From: Mycolicibacterium litorale
Lineage (GTDB): Bacteria; Actinomycetota; Actinomycetes; Mycobacteriales; Mycobacteriaceae
Assembly (NCBI RefSeq): GCF_014218295.1
Contig: NZ_AP023287.1
Coordinates: 4,030,001 to 4,094,000 of the forward strand
Direction: 5' to 3'
Length of the DNA: 64,000 nt
Numbering within the stretch: position 1 is the stretch's first letter; each line of letters opens with the position of its first letter. The position numbers and the translations under genes were made by a program. The notes under the pieces were generated by a model. That model saw only the letters and a program-made list of their open reading frames with translations, had not been told where the DNA came from and made no database searches. Of this stretch, positions 12,550 to 22,205 are shown piece by piece.

Positions 12550-12706
12550 CGTTCCCGACGGTGGTGTGGGTGCGGTATGAGCAATATGAACGTTCCCTGA
12601 GAATGCGTGATACCCGTTTGCTCACCTGCGGAAACAGGTGGATTCCGACGTACATCACACGTTGCCGCGCGGGCGTGTCGAGGGCCCGCGGCTCGCGGCC
12701 GCGCTC

Positions 12707-12712
12707 TACAGT
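12707..12712 (+). promoter_or_regulatory. -10 hexamer TACAGT, leaderless start
   Basis: TACAGT ends six bases before the ATG at 12719, which favours that codon as the start over the longer open frame from 12638. Confidence 0.5.
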
Positions 12713-12718
12713 GCGGGC

Positions 12719-13408
12719 ATGGCCAGCACCGACGACCCGGCGGGTCAGCAGGGACACGACCCGACGGGTCAGAAGCGACCCAGCCGCGCCGAGGCGATCG
12801 TCGCACACGCCGAACACTCCATCTCCGAGGACGCGATCGTCGCCGCGGCCCGCGAACGCGCCGTCGACATCGGCGCGGGTGCGGTGACGCCGGCGGTCGG
12901 GGCGCTGCTGTCGGTGCTCGCGCGGCTGACCGAGGCGAAGGCCGTCGTGGAGGTCGGCACGGGTGCGGGCGTCAGCGGGCTGTGGCTGCTGTCGGGTATG
13001 CGCGAAGACGGTGTGCTCACGACCATCGACGTCGAACCCGAACACCAGCGCATCGCCAAGCAGGCGTTCACCGAGGCGGGCATCGGGCCGGGGCGGACGC
13101 GGTTGATCAGCGGACGCGCCCAGGAGGTGCTGACCCGGCTGGCCGACGAGTCCTACGACCTGGTGTTCATCGACGCCGATCCGGTCGACCAGCCGCAGTT
13201 CGTGGTCGAGGGCGTGCGACTGCTGCGCCCGGGCGGCGCGATAGTGGTGCACCGCGCCGCACTGGGCGGCCGCGCCGGCGATGCCAACGCCCACGACGCC
13301 GAGGTGTCGGCCGTCCGCGAGGCGGCCCGCCTCATCGCCGAGGACGAACGCCTGACGCCGGTGCTCGTCCCGCTGGGTGACGGCCTGCTGGCTGCCGCCC
13401 GCGACTAA
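12719..13408 (+). CDS. SAM-dependent O-methyltransferase (Rv1220c-like)
   Basis: Class I methyltransferase related to catechol and caffeoyl-CoA O-methyltransferases, 229 residues. The SAM-binding motif [16 protein letters not shown] is at about residue 78, the acidic [13 protein letters not shown] motif follows, and [18 protein letters not shown] corresponds to the metal/catalytic strand. The substrate is unknown. The gene is divergent from sigE in the same arrangement as M. tuberculosis Rv1220c/sigE and probably has its own promoter. Confidence 0.88.
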   Translation: MASTDDPAGQQGHDPTGQKRPSRAEAIVAHAEHSISEDAIVAAARERAVDIGAGAVTPAVGALLSVLARLTEAKAVVEVGTGAGVSGLWLLSGMREDGVLTTIDVEPEHQRIAKQAFTEAGIGPGRTRLISGRAQEVLTRLADESYDLVFIDADPVDQPQFVVEGVRLLRPGGAIVVHRAALGGRAGDANAHDAEVSAVREAARLIAEDERLTPVLVPLGDGLLAAARD

Positions 13409-13498
13409 GCGCCGAAACGAACAAACGGGCGCAAAAGTACGAGTAATCGCCGCCATTTCGTCGATCTCGCCGACTGGTCGCGACGTATTGACTCGAGG

Positions 13499-13534
13499 CT
13501 GAACGCGCGTTTAGTCTACTGAACATGCGTTCAG
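13499..13534 (+). promoter_or_regulatory. Twin palindromic operators around the raaS start
   Basis: Two near-palindromes sit 20 bp apart: CTGAACGCGCGTTTAG (13499-13514, one mismatch) and CTGAACATGCGTTCAG (13519-13534). A -10 hexamer TAGTCT (13512-13517) lies between their cores and ends seven bases before the ATG at 13525, which is itself inside the second palindrome. A TetR dimer pair bound here would cover the promoter and start codon of raaS, implying autorepression of the raaS-ABC operon. The published Rv1219c operator is recalled as similar; no search was done. Confidence 0.7.
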
Positions 13535-14193
13535 CCTCCGCCGACGACCGCACCGCCGCCGCCCGTATCCGGGATGCGGCGATCGCGCAGTTCGGCCAGC
13601 ACGGCTTCGGGGTGGCGGTACGCACGATCGCCGAAGCCGCCGGCGTGAGCCCCGCGCTGGTGATCCACCACTTCGGCTCCAAGGAGCGGCTGCGCGAGGC
13701 GTGCGACGAATACGTGGCCGAGGTGATCCGCAACGACAAGTCGGCCTCGATCCAAAGCAACGACCCGGCGACCTGGCTCGCCCAGATGGCCGAGATCGAG
13801 TCGTACGCCCCGCTCATGGCCTACCTCGTGCGCAGCTTGCACTCCGGCAGCGACCTCGCGAGGGCGTTCTGGCGGCGGATGATCGACAACGTCGAGCAGT
13901 ATCTCGACGAGGGGGTCCGGGCCGGCACGGTCAAACCGAGCCGCGACCCCAAGGCACGCGCCCACTTTCTGGCGATGGCCAATGGCGGCGGTTTCCTGCT
14001 GTATCTGCAGATGCACGAGGACCCGACGGACCTGCGCCGGGTTCTGCGCGATTACTCCCAGGCCATGGTCCTGCCCGCACTCGAGCTCTACACCAACGGG
14101 CTGATGGCCGATTCGACGATGTACGACGCCTTCCTCGACAACCTAGGAGACGGTGATGACGGTCCACACACGCAGGTCCCCACGACAGCCTGA
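13525..14193 (+). CDS. raaS: RaaS, TetR-family repressor of the adjacent ABC exporter
   Basis: TetR-type regulator of 222 residues. The N-terminal helix-turn-helix reads [20 protein letters not shown] at about residues 37-57; the C-terminal ligand domain is variable, with the pattern [20 protein letters not shown]. It is the ortholog by sequence and synteny of M. tuberculosis Rv1219c (RaaS), which controls the Rv1217c-Rv1218c pump in antimicrobial tolerance. Translation appears leaderless, with tandem operators over the start. Its 3' end overlaps the ATPase start by 38 bp, so repressor and pump are expressed from one message. Confidence 0.9.
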   Translation: MRSASADDRTAAARIRDAAIAQFGQHGFGVAVRTIAEAAGVSPALVIHHFGSKERLREACDEYVAEVIRNDKSASIQSNDPATWLAQMAEIESYAPLMAYLVRSLHSGSDLARAFWRRMIDNVEQYLDEGVRAGTVKPSRDPKARAHFLAMANGGGFLLYLQMHEDPTDLRRVLRDYSQAMVLPALELYTNGLMADSTMYDAFLDNLGDGDDGPHTQVPTTA

Positions 14194-15094
14194 CACCGCG
14201 CCGCCCGCGGTCGAGATCCGCGGGCTGGTCAAGACGTTCGGCAGGACCAGGGCGCTCGACGGTCTCGACCTGAGCGTCTCCCCCGGCGACATCGCCGGGT
14301 TCCTCGGCCCCAACGGGGCGGGCAAGTCCACCACCATCCGCGTCCTGCTGGGACTGCTGCGGGCGGACGCAGGCACGGTGCGCCTGCTGGGCGGCGACCC
14401 GTGGCGCGATGCGGTGGAGTTGCACCGCCGCATCGCCTACGTCCCCGGTGACGTCACGCTGTGGCCGAACCTCACCGGCCTGCAGGCCATCGACTTCCTG
14501 GCCCGGCTGCGCGGCCCGGGCGCACTCGACACCGGCAGGCGCGACGAGCTCATCGACCGCTTCGAACTCGACCCGCACAAGAAGGCCCGCACCTACTCCA
14601 AGGGCAACCGCCAGAAGGTGGCACTGGTCGCCGCGTTCAGCACGGGCGCCGACCTCTACATCCTCGACGAACCCACCTCCGGCCTGGACCCGTTGATGGA
14701 GAAGGCCTTTCAACTCTGCGTCCAAGAGGCCGCGGGCAACGGCGCGGCGGTGCTGCTGTCCAGCCACATCCTCGCCGAGGTCGAAAAGCTCTGCGACACC
14801 GTGACGATCATCCGGGCGGGCCGCACCGTGCGCTCAGGCCCGCTCGACGAACTGCGCCACCTGATGCGCACGACGGTGACCGCCCGAACCCGCGAGGACG
14901 CCGCGGTGCTGCAGGGCGACCCGTTCGTCCACGACTTCACCGCGGTCGACGGCGGAGCCCGATTCTCCGTCGACCGTGCGGATCTCGACGCGGCGATGGC
15001 GCGACTGACCGAACTCGGGATCGCCGAACTGACCGTCACCCCCGCCTCGCTCGAGGACATGTTCCTGCGCGAATACTCGGGAGTCGCGCGATGA
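14156..15094 (+). CDS. ABC exporter ATPase (Rv1218c-like)
   Basis: Nucleotide-binding subunit of a drug-type ABC exporter. Walker A is [10 protein letters not shown] (about residues 51-60), Walker B is [12 protein letters not shown], and the switch His is in [12 protein letters not shown]. The signature loop is YSKGNRQKV rather than LSGGQ, a variant common in this subfamily. The C-terminal 90 residues form the accessory domain typical of CcmA/DrrA-like exporters. The ATG at 14156 follows AGGAGA with a 5-base gap and overlaps raaS; the longer GTG at 14153 is less well placed. Confidence 0.9.
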   Translation: MTVHTRRSPRQPDTAPPAVEIRGLVKTFGRTRALDGLDLSVSPGDIAGFLGPNGAGKSTTIRVLLGLLRADAGTVRLLGGDPWRDAVELHRRIAYVPGDVTLWPNLTGLQAIDFLARLRGPGALDTGRRDELIDRFELDPHKKARTYSKGNRQKVALVAAFSTGADLYILDEPTSGLDPLMEKAFQLCVQEAAGNGAAVLLSSHILAEVEKLCDTVTIIRAGRTVRSGPLDELRHLMRTTVTARTREDAAVLQGDPFVHDFTAVDGGARFSVDRADLDAAMARLTELGIAELTVTPASLEDMFLREYSGVAR

Positions 15095-16686
15095 GCACCG
15101 TCGCGCCCGCCCGCACAGGCTCGCCCTACACCGGTGTGGCCGAGTTGATCCGGTTGGCGCTGCGCCGCGATCGCGTCCGGCTCAGCGTGTGGATCGCGGT
15201 GCTCACGCTGATGATGGTCTACGCGCCCAACGCGGTGAAACTGGCCTACCCCGACGAGCCGCAACGGCTGGCCAGGGTGAACCTGATGAAGACGCCCGCC
15301 GGCATGATCATGGGCGGCCCCATGTTCGGCGTCAACGAGACCGACCTCGGCGCGATGATGGCCAACGAGTTGATGCTGACGCTGATCGTCGCCGCGTCGA
15401 TCCTGTCGATTCTCACCGTCATCCGCCACACCCGGGCCGAAGAGGAAAGCGGCGCAGCCGAATTGGTGCTGTCCTCGGTGGTCGGGCGGTACGCGCGCAC
15501 TACCGCGGCACTGATTCTCGTCGGCGCCGTCAACGCCGTGCTGGCCGTCACGATGACGGCGGCGATGACGGCCGCCGGGTTCCGCTTCGTCGACACCTTC
15601 GCGATGTGCCTCGGCGTGACGGCGGTGTCGATGGTCTTCGGTGCGGTCGCCGCGGTCACCGCACAGCTGTGGCGGCAGGCGCGCACCGCCACCGGGGCGG
15701 CGATGGGGGTGCTGGCGCTGGCGGCGCTGATCCGCGGCATCGGCGACGTCATCGACAACTCGGGCAGCCCGCTGAGCTGGCTGTCGCCGATCGCCTGGGC
15801 ACAGCAGATGCGGGCGTTCGTCGCACTGCGCTGGTGGCCCCTGGCGATGCTCGTCGCCGTCACGGTGGTCCTCATCGCGCTGGCCGCGGTACTGGAGAAG
15901 CGCCGCCAGTACGACGACGGCACGCTGCCCAGCACCGGTGACCGGCCGGGCGCCCCATCGATCCGCGGTGTCCTCGGACTGCACCTGACCCTGCAGCGGG
16001 GGCTGACCGTCGGGTGGGGGGTCGGGCTGTTCCTCGGCGGGCTGGCCTTCGGCTCGATGACGACATCTCTCATCGACGCCGCCAAGACCAACGAGCTGCT
16101 GGCCCGGGTGCTCGACGCGCAGGGCACCGACGGCGTGTACACCACGATGACGCAGTTCCTCGCGGCCGCCGCCAGCGCCTACGTGGCGAGCGCGGTGCTG
16201 CGTGTGCACACCGACGAGGAATCCGGCACGGGTGAGGCCGTCCTCGCCGGTGCGGTGTCGCGGTGGCACTGGCTGCTGAGCGCGGTGGCCGCGGCGCTGC
16301 TGGGGGCCGTCTTGCTGATGGCCGGTGCGGGTCTGGGCAACGGGTCGGGGGCCGGCCTGTCCCTCGGCGAACCGGCCACCATCGGCGAACTCACGCTCGC
16401 CGGGCTGGCGTTCGTGCCCGCGCTGGCCGTGGTCGCCGGTGTCGCGGCACTCGCGGTCGCGCTGCGCCGGCCCTGGGTGGCGTGGCTGGTGGTGGCGTTC
16501 ATCGTCGTGTCGCTGTATCTCGGCGCGCTGCTGCGGTTGCCGCAGTGGCTGCTCGACGCCTCACCGGTCGGCCAGACGACGGCACCGTCCGACTACCCCG
16601 TGACGGCCCTGGTGGTGATGTGCGTGGTGGCCGCCGCGTTCACCGCGCTCGCCGGATGGCTCTACCGTCGGCGCGACGCCGTGTGA
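15091..16686 (+). CDS. ABC exporter permease, duplicated 12-helix type (Rv1217c-like)
   Basis: Integral membrane protein of 531 residues paired with the preceding ATPase, whose stop it overlaps (ATGA). Two similar halves each have about six hydrophobic segments, for example [20 protein letters not shown] in the first and [20 protein letters not shown] in the second. Each half also has an EE(S/G)-G-E-VL motif ([40 protein letters not shown]). A fused permease dimer would serve a homodimeric ATPase. The likely role is efflux of antimicrobials or lipids under RaaS control. Confidence 0.88.
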   Translation: MSTVAPARTGSPYTGVAELIRLALRRDRVRLSVWIAVLTLMMVYAPNAVKLAYPDEPQRLARVNLMKTPAGMIMGGPMFGVNETDLGAMMANELMLTLIVAASILSILTVIRHTRAEEESGAAELVLSSVVGRYARTTAALILVGAVNAVLAVTMTAAMTAAGFRFVDTFAMCLGVTAVSMVFGAVAAVTAQLWRQARTATGAAMGVLALAALIRGIGDVIDNSGSPLSWLSPIAWAQQMRAFVALRWWPLAMLVAVTVVLIALAAVLEKRRQYDDGTLPSTGDRPGAPSIRGVLGLHLTLQRGLTVGWGVGLFLGGLAFGSMTTSLIDAAKTNELLARVLDAQGTDGVYTTMTQFLAAAASAYVASAVLRVHTDEESGTGEAVLAGAVSRWHWLLSAVAAALLGAVLLMAGAGLGNGSGAGLSLGEPATIGELTLAGLAFVPALAVVAGVAALAVALRRPWVAWLVVAFIVVSLYLGALLRLPQWLLDASPVGQTTAPSDYPVTALVVMCVVAAAFTALAGWLYRRRDAV

Positions 16687-16689
16687 ACC

Positions 16690-17364
16690 GTGAAGACCGT
16701 CGCTCAGACCGCCGCCTCCGCAATCGCAGGCCTCCTGTTCTTCGGCGCGTTGCTGTTCGGGCCGGCCGGGACCTTCGACTACTGGCAGGCGTGGGTGTTC
16801 ATCGCGGTGTTCCTCGTCACGACCCTGGTGCCGAGCAGCTGGCTCGCCGTCCACGACCCCGCGGCGCTGCGGCGCCGCATGAAGGCCGGCCCCACCGCCG
16901 AGACGAGGCCGGTGCAGCGGTTCGCCATGACGGGCACCGTCGCGGTGTCGGTGGCCGTGGCCGTGCTCAGCGCCCTCGATCATCGCTTCGGCTGGTCACA
17001 CGTGCCCGTCGCGGTCGTCGTCGTCGGCAACCTCGCGGTGCTCGGCGGCCTGGGCGTGGCCGAACTGGTCGTCATCCAGAACCGTTACGCCGCCGCCACG
17101 GTCACCGTGGAAGCCGGGCAGCCGGTGGTCTCGACCGGGCTCTACGGCGTCGTGCGCCATCCCATGTACGCGGGCGCGATGGTCATGATGGCCGGTATGC
17201 CGCTGGCACTCGGCTCCTACTGGGGACTGCTGCCCATGCTCGCCGGGGTACCGATCCTGGTGGTGCGGATCCTCGACGAGGAGAAGCTGCTGGTCGCCGA
17301 GTTGCCCGGCTACGGTGACTACCGTCAGACCGTGCGCTTCCGCCTGATCCCGCGGCTCTGGTAG
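16690..17364 (+). CDS. Isoprenylcysteine-methyltransferase-like membrane methyltransferase
   Basis: Membrane protein of 224 residues of the ICMT/phospholipid methyltransferase superfamily. Several hydrophobic segments precede the conserved C-terminal core: VVSTGLYGVVRHPMYAGAMV contains the RHPMY SAM-binding signature, and ILDEEKLLVAELPGYGDYRQ contains the EE...L.....Y..Y pattern. Bacterial members may methylate lipids or small molecules; the substrate here is unknown. The GTG start lies 3 bp after the permease stop, so it is probably co-transcribed with raaS and the pump. I do not recall this gene in the M. tuberculosis operon. Confidence 0.8.
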   Translation: MKTVAQTAASAIAGLLFFGALLFGPAGTFDYWQAWVFIAVFLVTTLVPSSWLAVHDPAALRRRMKAGPTAETRPVQRFAMTGTVAVSVAVAVLSALDHRFGWSHVPVAVVVVGNLAVLGGLGVAELVVIQNRYAAATVTVEAGQPVVSTGLYGVVRHPMYAGAMVMMAGMPLALGSYWGLLPMLAGVPILVVRILDEEKLLVAELPGYGDYRQTVRFRLIPRLW

Positions 17365-17368
17365 CCGA

Positions 17369-18583
17369 TCAGATCCAGATGCCCTTGCCGACGGCGACGA
17401 CACCGCCGGCGCTGACCGAGAACCGTTCACGGTCCTTGTCGAGGTCGACGCCGACCATCTCCCCCGGCCCGACGACGACATTCTTGTCGAGGATGGCGTG
17501 GCGCACCACCGCACCGCGGCCGATCCGGGTGCCGGGCATGATCACGCTGCCCTCGACGATCGCGCCGTCGTCGATGTAGACGTTGGACGACAGCACCGAA
17601 TTACGCACCGACGCCGCGGAGATGATGCTGCCCGCGCCGACGACCGATTCCTGTGCGGACCCGCCGTTGACGAACTTGGCCGGAGCCAGATTCTCCGCCA
17701 CCCCGCGGATCGGCCAGCGTTTGTTGTACAGGTTGAAGATCGGGTGCACCGACACCAGATCCATGTGCGCGTCGTAGAACGCGTCGAGCGTGCCGACGTC
17801 GCGCCAGTACCCGTGGTCGCGTTCGGTGGCGCCGGGCACCTCGTTGTTGTTGAAGTCGTAGACCGCGGCCATTCCGTCGGACACCAGCCGCGGGATGATG
17901 TCGCCGCCCATGTCGTGGTCGGAGTCGTCGTCCTCGGCGTCGGCGCGGATGGCGTCGATGAGCACCTTGGTGGTGAAGATGTAGTTGCCCATCGACACGA
18001 ACGTCTGCTCGGGATCGTCCGGGGTGCCGGGCGGGTCGGCGGGCTTCTCGATGAAGCTGCGGATACGGCCTGATTCGTCGGAGTCGATGCACCCGAACGC
18101 GCTGGCCTCGGCGCGCGGCACCCGGATGCCCGCGACCGTCGCCCCGGCACCGCTCTCGATGTGGAACTGGAGCATCTGCTCGGGGTCCATCCGGTACACG
18201 TGGTCGGCCCCGAACACGACGATGTAGTCGGGATCCTCGTCGTAGATCAGGTTCATCGACTGGTAGATCGCGTCGGCGGAGCCGGTGTACCACCGCGGCC
18301 CGAGCCGCTGCTGCGCCGGAACCGGCGTGATGTACTCCCCCGCCAGGCCACTCAGCCGCCAGTTCTGCGAGATGTGCCGGTCCAGCGAATGCGATTTGTA
18401 CTGGGTCAGTACACAGATCCGCAGGTAGCGCGCGTTCACCAGGTTCGAGAGCACGAAGTCGATGAGCCGGTAGGCCCCGCCGAAGGGAACCGCCGGCTTG
18501 GCCCGGTCCGCGGTCAGCGGGTACAGCCGCTTGCCCTCCCCGCCGGCCAGGACGATGCCCAGCACGTGTGGCAATTCCCTCAT
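17369..18583 (-). CDS. glgC: Glucose-1-phosphate adenylyltransferase
   Basis: Makes ADP-glucose from ATP and glucose-1-phosphate for glycogen, capsular glucan and maltose-1-phosphate synthesis. The 404 residues open with [20 protein letters not shown] (nucleotide-binding GGxGxRL loop), continue with [20 protein letters not shown] and end in a left-handed beta-helix of hexapeptide repeats ([20 protein letters not shown]). It is divergent from glgM, which uses its product. Confidence 0.96.
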   Translation of the reverse strand: MRELPHVLGIVLAGGEGKRLYPLTADRAKPAVPFGGAYRLIDFVLSNLVNARYLRICVLTQYKSHSLDRHISQNWRLSGLAGEYITPVPAQQRLGPRWYTGSADAIYQSMNLIYDEDPDYIVVFGADHVYRMDPEQMLQFHIESGAGATVAGIRVPRAEASAFGCIDSDESGRIRSFIEKPADPPGTPDDPEQTFVSMGNYIFTTKVLIDAIRADAEDDDSDHDMGGDIIPRLVSDGMAAVYDFNNNEVPGATERDHGYWRDVGTLDAFYDAHMDLVSVHPIFNLYNKRWPIRGVAENLAPAKFVNGGSAQESVVGAGSIISAASVRNSVLSSNVYIDDGAIVEGSVIMPGTRIGRGAVVRHAILDKNVVVGPGEMVGVDLDKDRERFSVSAGGVVAVGKGIWI

Positions 18584-18743
18584 GACTCAAACCTATCCGG
18601 CGGCGCTGACTGGGGCCAGCCATTGACACGGTTGAAAACGCGTTCGCAGGTGGTAGAACGATGAATTCAAGGTCGGACATACCCCTCGGGACCCGTCGCA
18701 ATCCCGTTCGCGAACAGGACTGCGTCGGCCGGGGGCGGTCCAC

Positions 18744-18749
18744 TACCGT
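18744..18749 (+). promoter_or_regulatory. -10 hexamer TACCGT, leaderless start of glgM
   Basis: TACCGT ends seven bases before the ATG at 18757 and supports that codon over the upstream in-frame ATG at 18661. Confidence 0.5.
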
Positions 18750-18756
18750 CATAGCC

Positions 18757-19920
18757 ATGCGGGTGGCGATGATGACTCGGGAATATCCACCCGAGGTCTA
18801 CGGCGGAGCAGGCGTACACGTCACCGAGCTCGTCGCTCAGTTGCGCCGGCTGTGCGACGTCGATGTGCACTGCATGGGCGCGCCCCGGCCCGACGCCTTC
18901 GTCGCCGCACCGGACCCAGCGCTGGTGGGCGCCAACCCCGCGCTGTCCACGCTGTCGGCCGACCTGAACATGGTCAACGCCGCGGGGCAGGCCACCGTCG
19001 TGCACTCGCACACCTGGTACGCCGGGCTGGCCGGGCACCTGTCGGGACTGCTGTACGGCATCCCGCACGTGCTCACCGCGCATTCACTGGAGCCGATGCG
19101 GCCGTGGAAGGCCGAACAGCTCGGCGGCGGCTATCGGGTGTCGTCGTGGGTGGAGAAGACGGCGGTGGAGGCGGCCGACGCGGTGATCGCCGTCAGTTCC
19201 GGCATGCGCGACGACGTGCTCAAGACCTACCCCGCGCTGGATCCCGGCCGGGTGCACGTGGTGCGCAACGGCATCGACACCGACGTCTGGTATCCGATCG
19301 AACCGGACCCGGGCGAGTCGGTGCTGGCCGAACTGGGCGTGGATCCGGGCCGGCCGATCGTGGCGTTCGTCGGCCGGATCACCCGGCAGAAGGGGGTCGC
19401 GCACCTGGTCGCGGCCGCCCACCACTTCGCGCCGGAAGTGCAGCTCGTGTTGTGCGCCGGCGCGCCCGACACCCCCGAGATCGCCGCCGAGGTGACGGCC
19501 GCGGTGCAGCAGCTGGCCCGCGCCCGCACCGGTGTGTTCTGGGTGCGGGAGATGCTGCCGATCGGCAAGATTCGCGAAATACTATCGGCAGCAACGGTTT
19601 TCGTATGCCCGTCGGTGTACGAGCCGCTGGGCATCGTGAACCTCGAGGCGATGGCGTGTTCGACGGCGGTGGTGGCCTCCGACGTCGGCGGGATTCCCGA
19701 GGTCGTCGCCGACCATCAGACCGGGTTGCTGGTGCACTACGACGCCGGCGACACCGCCTTCTTCGAGACGCGGCTGGCCGACGCGGTCAACTCGCTGATC
19801 GCCGAACCGCAGCGGGCGCGTGCGTACGGCGCGGCAGGGCGTGAGCGGTGCATCGCGGAATTCTCCTGGGCACACATCGCCGAACAGACGATGGAGATCT
19901 ACCGCAAGGTTTCTCAGTAA
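18757..19920 (+). CDS. glgM: GlgM/GlgA, GT4 glucosyltransferase (maltose-1-phosphate synthase)
   Basis: GT4-family glucosyltransferase using ADP-glucose. The M. tuberculosis ortholog Rv1212c was first named GlgA and later shown to form maltose-1-phosphate for the GlgE pathway. From ATG 18757 it has 387 residues, the same length as I recall for Rv1212c. The N-terminal glycine loop is MMTREYPPEVYGGAGVHV; the C-terminal donor site includes AFVGRITRQKGVAHLVAAAH and FVCPSVYEPLGIVNLEAMAC. The longer open frame from 18661 adds a non-conserved extension. Confidence 0.92.
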   Translation: MRVAMMTREYPPEVYGGAGVHVTELVAQLRRLCDVDVHCMGAPRPDAFVAAPDPALVGANPALSTLSADLNMVNAAGQATVVHSHTWYAGLAGHLSGLLYGIPHVLTAHSLEPMRPWKAEQLGGGYRVSSWVEKTAVEAADAVIAVSSGMRDDVLKTYPALDPGRVHVVRNGIDTDVWYPIEPDPGESVLAELGVDPGRPIVAFVGRITRQKGVAHLVAAAHHFAPEVQLVLCAGAPDTPEIAAEVTAAVQQLARARTGVFWVREMLPIGKIREILSAATVFVCPSVYEPLGIVNLEAMACSTAVVASDVGGIPEVVADHQTGLLVHYDAGDTAFFETRLADAVNSLIAEPQRARAYGAAGRERCIAEFSWAHIAEQTMEIYRKVSQ

Positions 19921-19933
19921 GCCGGGTACGGCG

Positions 19934-19968
19934 AACCGGCGCGGGGCCGGGAAGCCGCCGCGCCGGTT
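19934..19968. terminator. Hairpin between glgM and the DUF3117 gene
   Basis: AACCGGCGCGG (19934-19944) pairs perfectly with CCGCGCCGGTT (19958-19968) around a 13-base loop, between two convergent genes. AA/TT at the base and no long U-run, as often in mycobacteria; it could serve both strands. Confidence 0.65.
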
Positions 19969-19982
19969 GACGCCCAGAACCG

Positions 19983-20150
19983 CTAGCTGGTGACGTTCTT
20001 GAGTTCGTCGCCCAGCGCGGCCGCCTCGTCGGGGGTCAGTTCGACGACGAGCCGGCCACCACCTTCCAGTGGTACCCGCATCACGATGCCCCGCCCCTCC
20101 TTGGTTGCTTCCAGTGGACCGTCACCGGTCCGGGGCTTCATCGCCGCCAT
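19983..20150 (-). CDS. DUF3117 small protein (Rv1211-like)
   Basis: Conserved actinobacterial protein of 55 residues and unknown function; the whole body is MAAMKPRTGDGPLEATKEGR followed by a beta-rich segment ending DELKNVTS. The ATG at 20150 is chosen because GGAGGGA lies about eight bases upstream; the open frame continues to 20168 through that site. It is convergent with glgM and upstream, on the opposite side, of tagA. Confidence 0.85.
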   Translation of the reverse strand: MAAMKPRTGDGPLEATKEGRGIVMRVPLEGGGRLVVELTPDEAAALGDELKNVTS

Positions 20151-20265
20151 CGAGAGCTCCCTCCACAATGAACCAACCGCCCGGATCCGCCCACCTCTCG
20201 GCGAAACCGATACACAACTCCTCTATTGTTCCCTATCCGCGCGAGTACGTGTGCGAAGACCCGTT

Positions 20266-20898
20266 TTAACTGCTGTGTCGAGGCACCGCGTCGACCGGCG
20301 GCACCCAGCAGGTCGCGATGTGGTCGTCGACCATTCCGGTCGCCTGCATCAGCGCGTAGGCCGTCGTCGGACCGACGAACCGGAAGCCGCGGCGCTTGAG
20401 ATCCTTGGCCATGGCGGTCGATTCGGGAGTCACCGCGGGGACCTCCGACAGGTTCGCCGGCCGCGTGTGCTCCTGCGGCGCGAACGACCACAGCAACTCG
20501 GCGAGGTCCACCCCGGTGTCCGAGAGCGCGGCCGCGGCGCGGGCGTTGGCGATGGTCGCCTCGATCTTTGCGCGGTTGCGCACGATTCCGGTGTCCGCCA
20601 TCAACCGGTCCACATCGCGGTCGGTGTAGCCGGCGACCCGTTCGATGTCGAACCCGTCGAATGCGCGCCGGAAGTTCTCCCGCTTGCGCAGGATGATGAG
20701 CCACGACAGACCACTCTGGAAGGCCTCCAGGCTGATCCGCTCGAACAGCGCGGGCGTCGACCGCACCGGTTGGCCCCACTCGTAGTCGTGGTAGTCCCGG
20801 TAGAGCACGAAATCGGCTGGGGCGAGCCGAGATCCGTCGAGCCAGCCGCACCGCACCCGGCCGTCGTCCTCGACGGCCACGTCGACGGCGGCGGTCAC
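20266..20898 (-). CDS. tagA: DNA-3-methyladenine glycosylase I
   Basis: Base-excision repair enzyme that removes 3-methyladenine. The 210 residues carry the TagI zinc ligands and active site: VRCGWLDG (Cys17), RDYHDYEWG (His and catalytic Glu) and, near the C-terminus, DDHIATCW (His and Cys). SGLSWLIILRKRENFRRAFD is the conserved helix-hairpin region. The GTG start overlaps the stop of the DivIVA-like gene, so the two are coupled. Confidence 0.95.
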   Translation of the reverse strand: MTAAVDVAVEDDGRVRCGWLDGSRLAPADFVLYRDYHDYEWGQPVRSTPALFERISLEAFQSGLSWLIILRKRENFRRAFDGFDIERVAGYTDRDVDRLMADTGIVRNRAKIEATIANARAAAALSDTGVDLAELLWSFAPQEHTRPANLSEVPAVTPESTAMAKDLKRRGFRFVGPTTAYALMQATGMVDDHIATCWVPPVDAVPRHSS

Positions 20899-21206
20899 GG
20901 GGACTCCTCGGCGACGCGGGCCGCGGCGTGCACGGCGGCCAACTCACCCCGCAGGGCGTCGATCTCCTGGCCGAGCCGGTCGAGCACCCAGTCGACCTCG
21001 CTGGGTTTGTAACCGCGCAACGTCTGGGTGAACTTCACCGCATCCACATCGGCACCGGTGACACCGGAGGCCGGCAGCACGGTGGCGGTGGTGGCGCGCG
21101 GCAGCGGAGGTAGCGACTCCCCACGGCCGAACAGCACACTGCCCACCCCGAACAGCACGATGGCCACCAGGACGAGCACCACCAGATAGAGCAGTATCAA
21201 CGTCAC
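20895..21206 (-). CDS. DivIVA-domain membrane protein (Rv1209-like)
   Basis: Small protein of 103 residues with one N-terminal membrane helix (LILLYLVVLVLVAIVLFGVG) and a C-terminal DivIVA-like element (FTQTLRGYKPSEVDWVLDRL) leading into a short coiled coil (LGQEIDALRGELAAVHAAAR). This resembles the lipid-binding module of Wag31/DivIVA, so a role at curved or polar membrane is plausible, but the function is not known to me. It overlaps tagA by 4 bases. Confidence 0.85.
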   Translation of the reverse strand: MTLILLYLVVLVLVAIVLFGVGSVLFGRGESLPPLPRATTATVLPASGVTGADVDAVKFTQTLRGYKPSEVDWVLDRLGQEIDALRGELAAVHAAARVAEESP

Positions 21207-21239
21207 GACACCGATACTGCCTGACCGGTGTGACAGCGA

Positions 21240-22205
21240 TCAGTGGGGACGCAGCGTCACCATCGGCGGCCGGTCGTCGAGCGAGACACCCGAGGCGCGC
21301 GGGGTGAAGCCGTCGCCGTCGGCGAAGAACTGGGTCAGGCCGACGCCGGAGTCACCGACCCCGCAGCGCGACATCAGCGTGGCGATCACCTGGCGGCTCA
21401 TCGACGCGAGTTCGGTCAGCGGCCGGTTGCGGTGGGTGCGCACGCCGAGGTTCACCTGGGCGATACCGTCGAGGCCCAGCCGGTCGTAGGTGTCGACCAG
21501 CAGACCGATCTCCACGCCGTATCCGGGCGCGAACGGCACCGAGGTCAGCAGCTCGCGGGTGCCGGCGTACTCACCGCCCAGCGGCTGCAGCAGGCACGTC
21601 AGCTCCGGACGCAGCGACGCCAGCAGCGGGCGGGCCACCAGTTCGGTGACGCGGCCGCCGCCGTTGGCGTCCTCACGCCCGCTCACCTTCAGCGGCCGCC
21701 GGTAGAAGCCCTTGACCAGGTGCACACCCGGGGTGAGCAGCAGCGGGCCGAGCAGTTTGGGCACGAACATCGGATCGGGGTCGAGCAGGTCGGAGTCCAC
21801 GAAAGCGATGACGTCGCCGGTGGTGGCGGCCAGTGACCGCCACAGCACCTCGCCCTTACCCGGTTGGGGTTCGACCTCGGGCAGCGCCGTCTCCCGGCTG
21901 ACCACCCGCGCGCCCGCGGCCAGGGCCCGGATGGCGGTGTCGTCGGTGGACCCCGAGTCCAGCACGATGAGCTCGTCGACGAGTCCGCCGAGCAGCGGGG
22001 TGATCGTCTCGATCACCCCGGCGACGGTCTCCTCCTCGTTGAGCGCGGGCAGCACCACCGAGACGGTGCGGCCGGCCTTGGCGGCCTCGAGTTCGGCGAT
22101 CGTCCACGCCGGGCGGTTCCAGCTGTGGGTGTCGAACCAGCGGTGCCGAGCGATCGCGTCGGCGTCGTGCAGTGATGGTGTCTCCAGCTCCGGAGTAAGT
22201 GTCAT
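21240..22205 (-). CDS. gpgS: GpgS, glucosyl-3-phosphoglycerate synthase
   Basis: Retaining GT81 glucosyltransferase that starts methylglucose lipopolysaccharide by moving glucose from NDP-glucose to 3-phosphoglycerate. It has 321 residues; the nucleotide-sugar site includes VVLPALNEEETVAGVI, VLDSGSTDDTAIRAL and the metal-binding DSD in IAFVDSDLLDPDP. The substrate loop (YRRPLKVSGREDANGGGRVT) is also clear. The ATG at 22205 overlaps the folP2 stop by 4 bases; the open frame upstream reads through folP2 in another frame and is not coding. Confidence 0.95.
   Translation of the reverse strand: MTLTPELETPSLHDADAIARHRWFDTHSWNRPAWTIAELEAAKAGRTVSVVLPALNEEETVAGVIETITPLLGGLVDELIVLDSGSTDDTAIRALAAGARVVSRETALPEVEPQPGKGEVLWRSLAATTGDVIAFVDSDLLDPDPMFVPKLLGPLLLTPGVHLVKGFYRRPLKVSGREDANGGGRVTELVARPLLASLRPELTCLLQPLGGEYAGTRELLTSVPFAPGYGVEIGLLVDTYDRLGLDGIAQVNLGVRTHRNRPLTELASMSRQVIATLMSRCGVGDSGVGLTQFFADGDGFTPRASGVSLDDRPPMVTLRPH

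Noticed and set aside
12585..12610. GGGAAC-like ECF -35 element upstream of sigE on the minus strand
   Set aside because: GGGAACGTT is present, but no matching CGTT/GTT -10 is found at the expected 16-19 bp, so I do not call a SigE/SigH promoter.
14710..16269. 519-codon minus-strand open frame
   Set aside because: Antisense to the RaaS-linked ABC genes, whose Walker and membrane features are clear.
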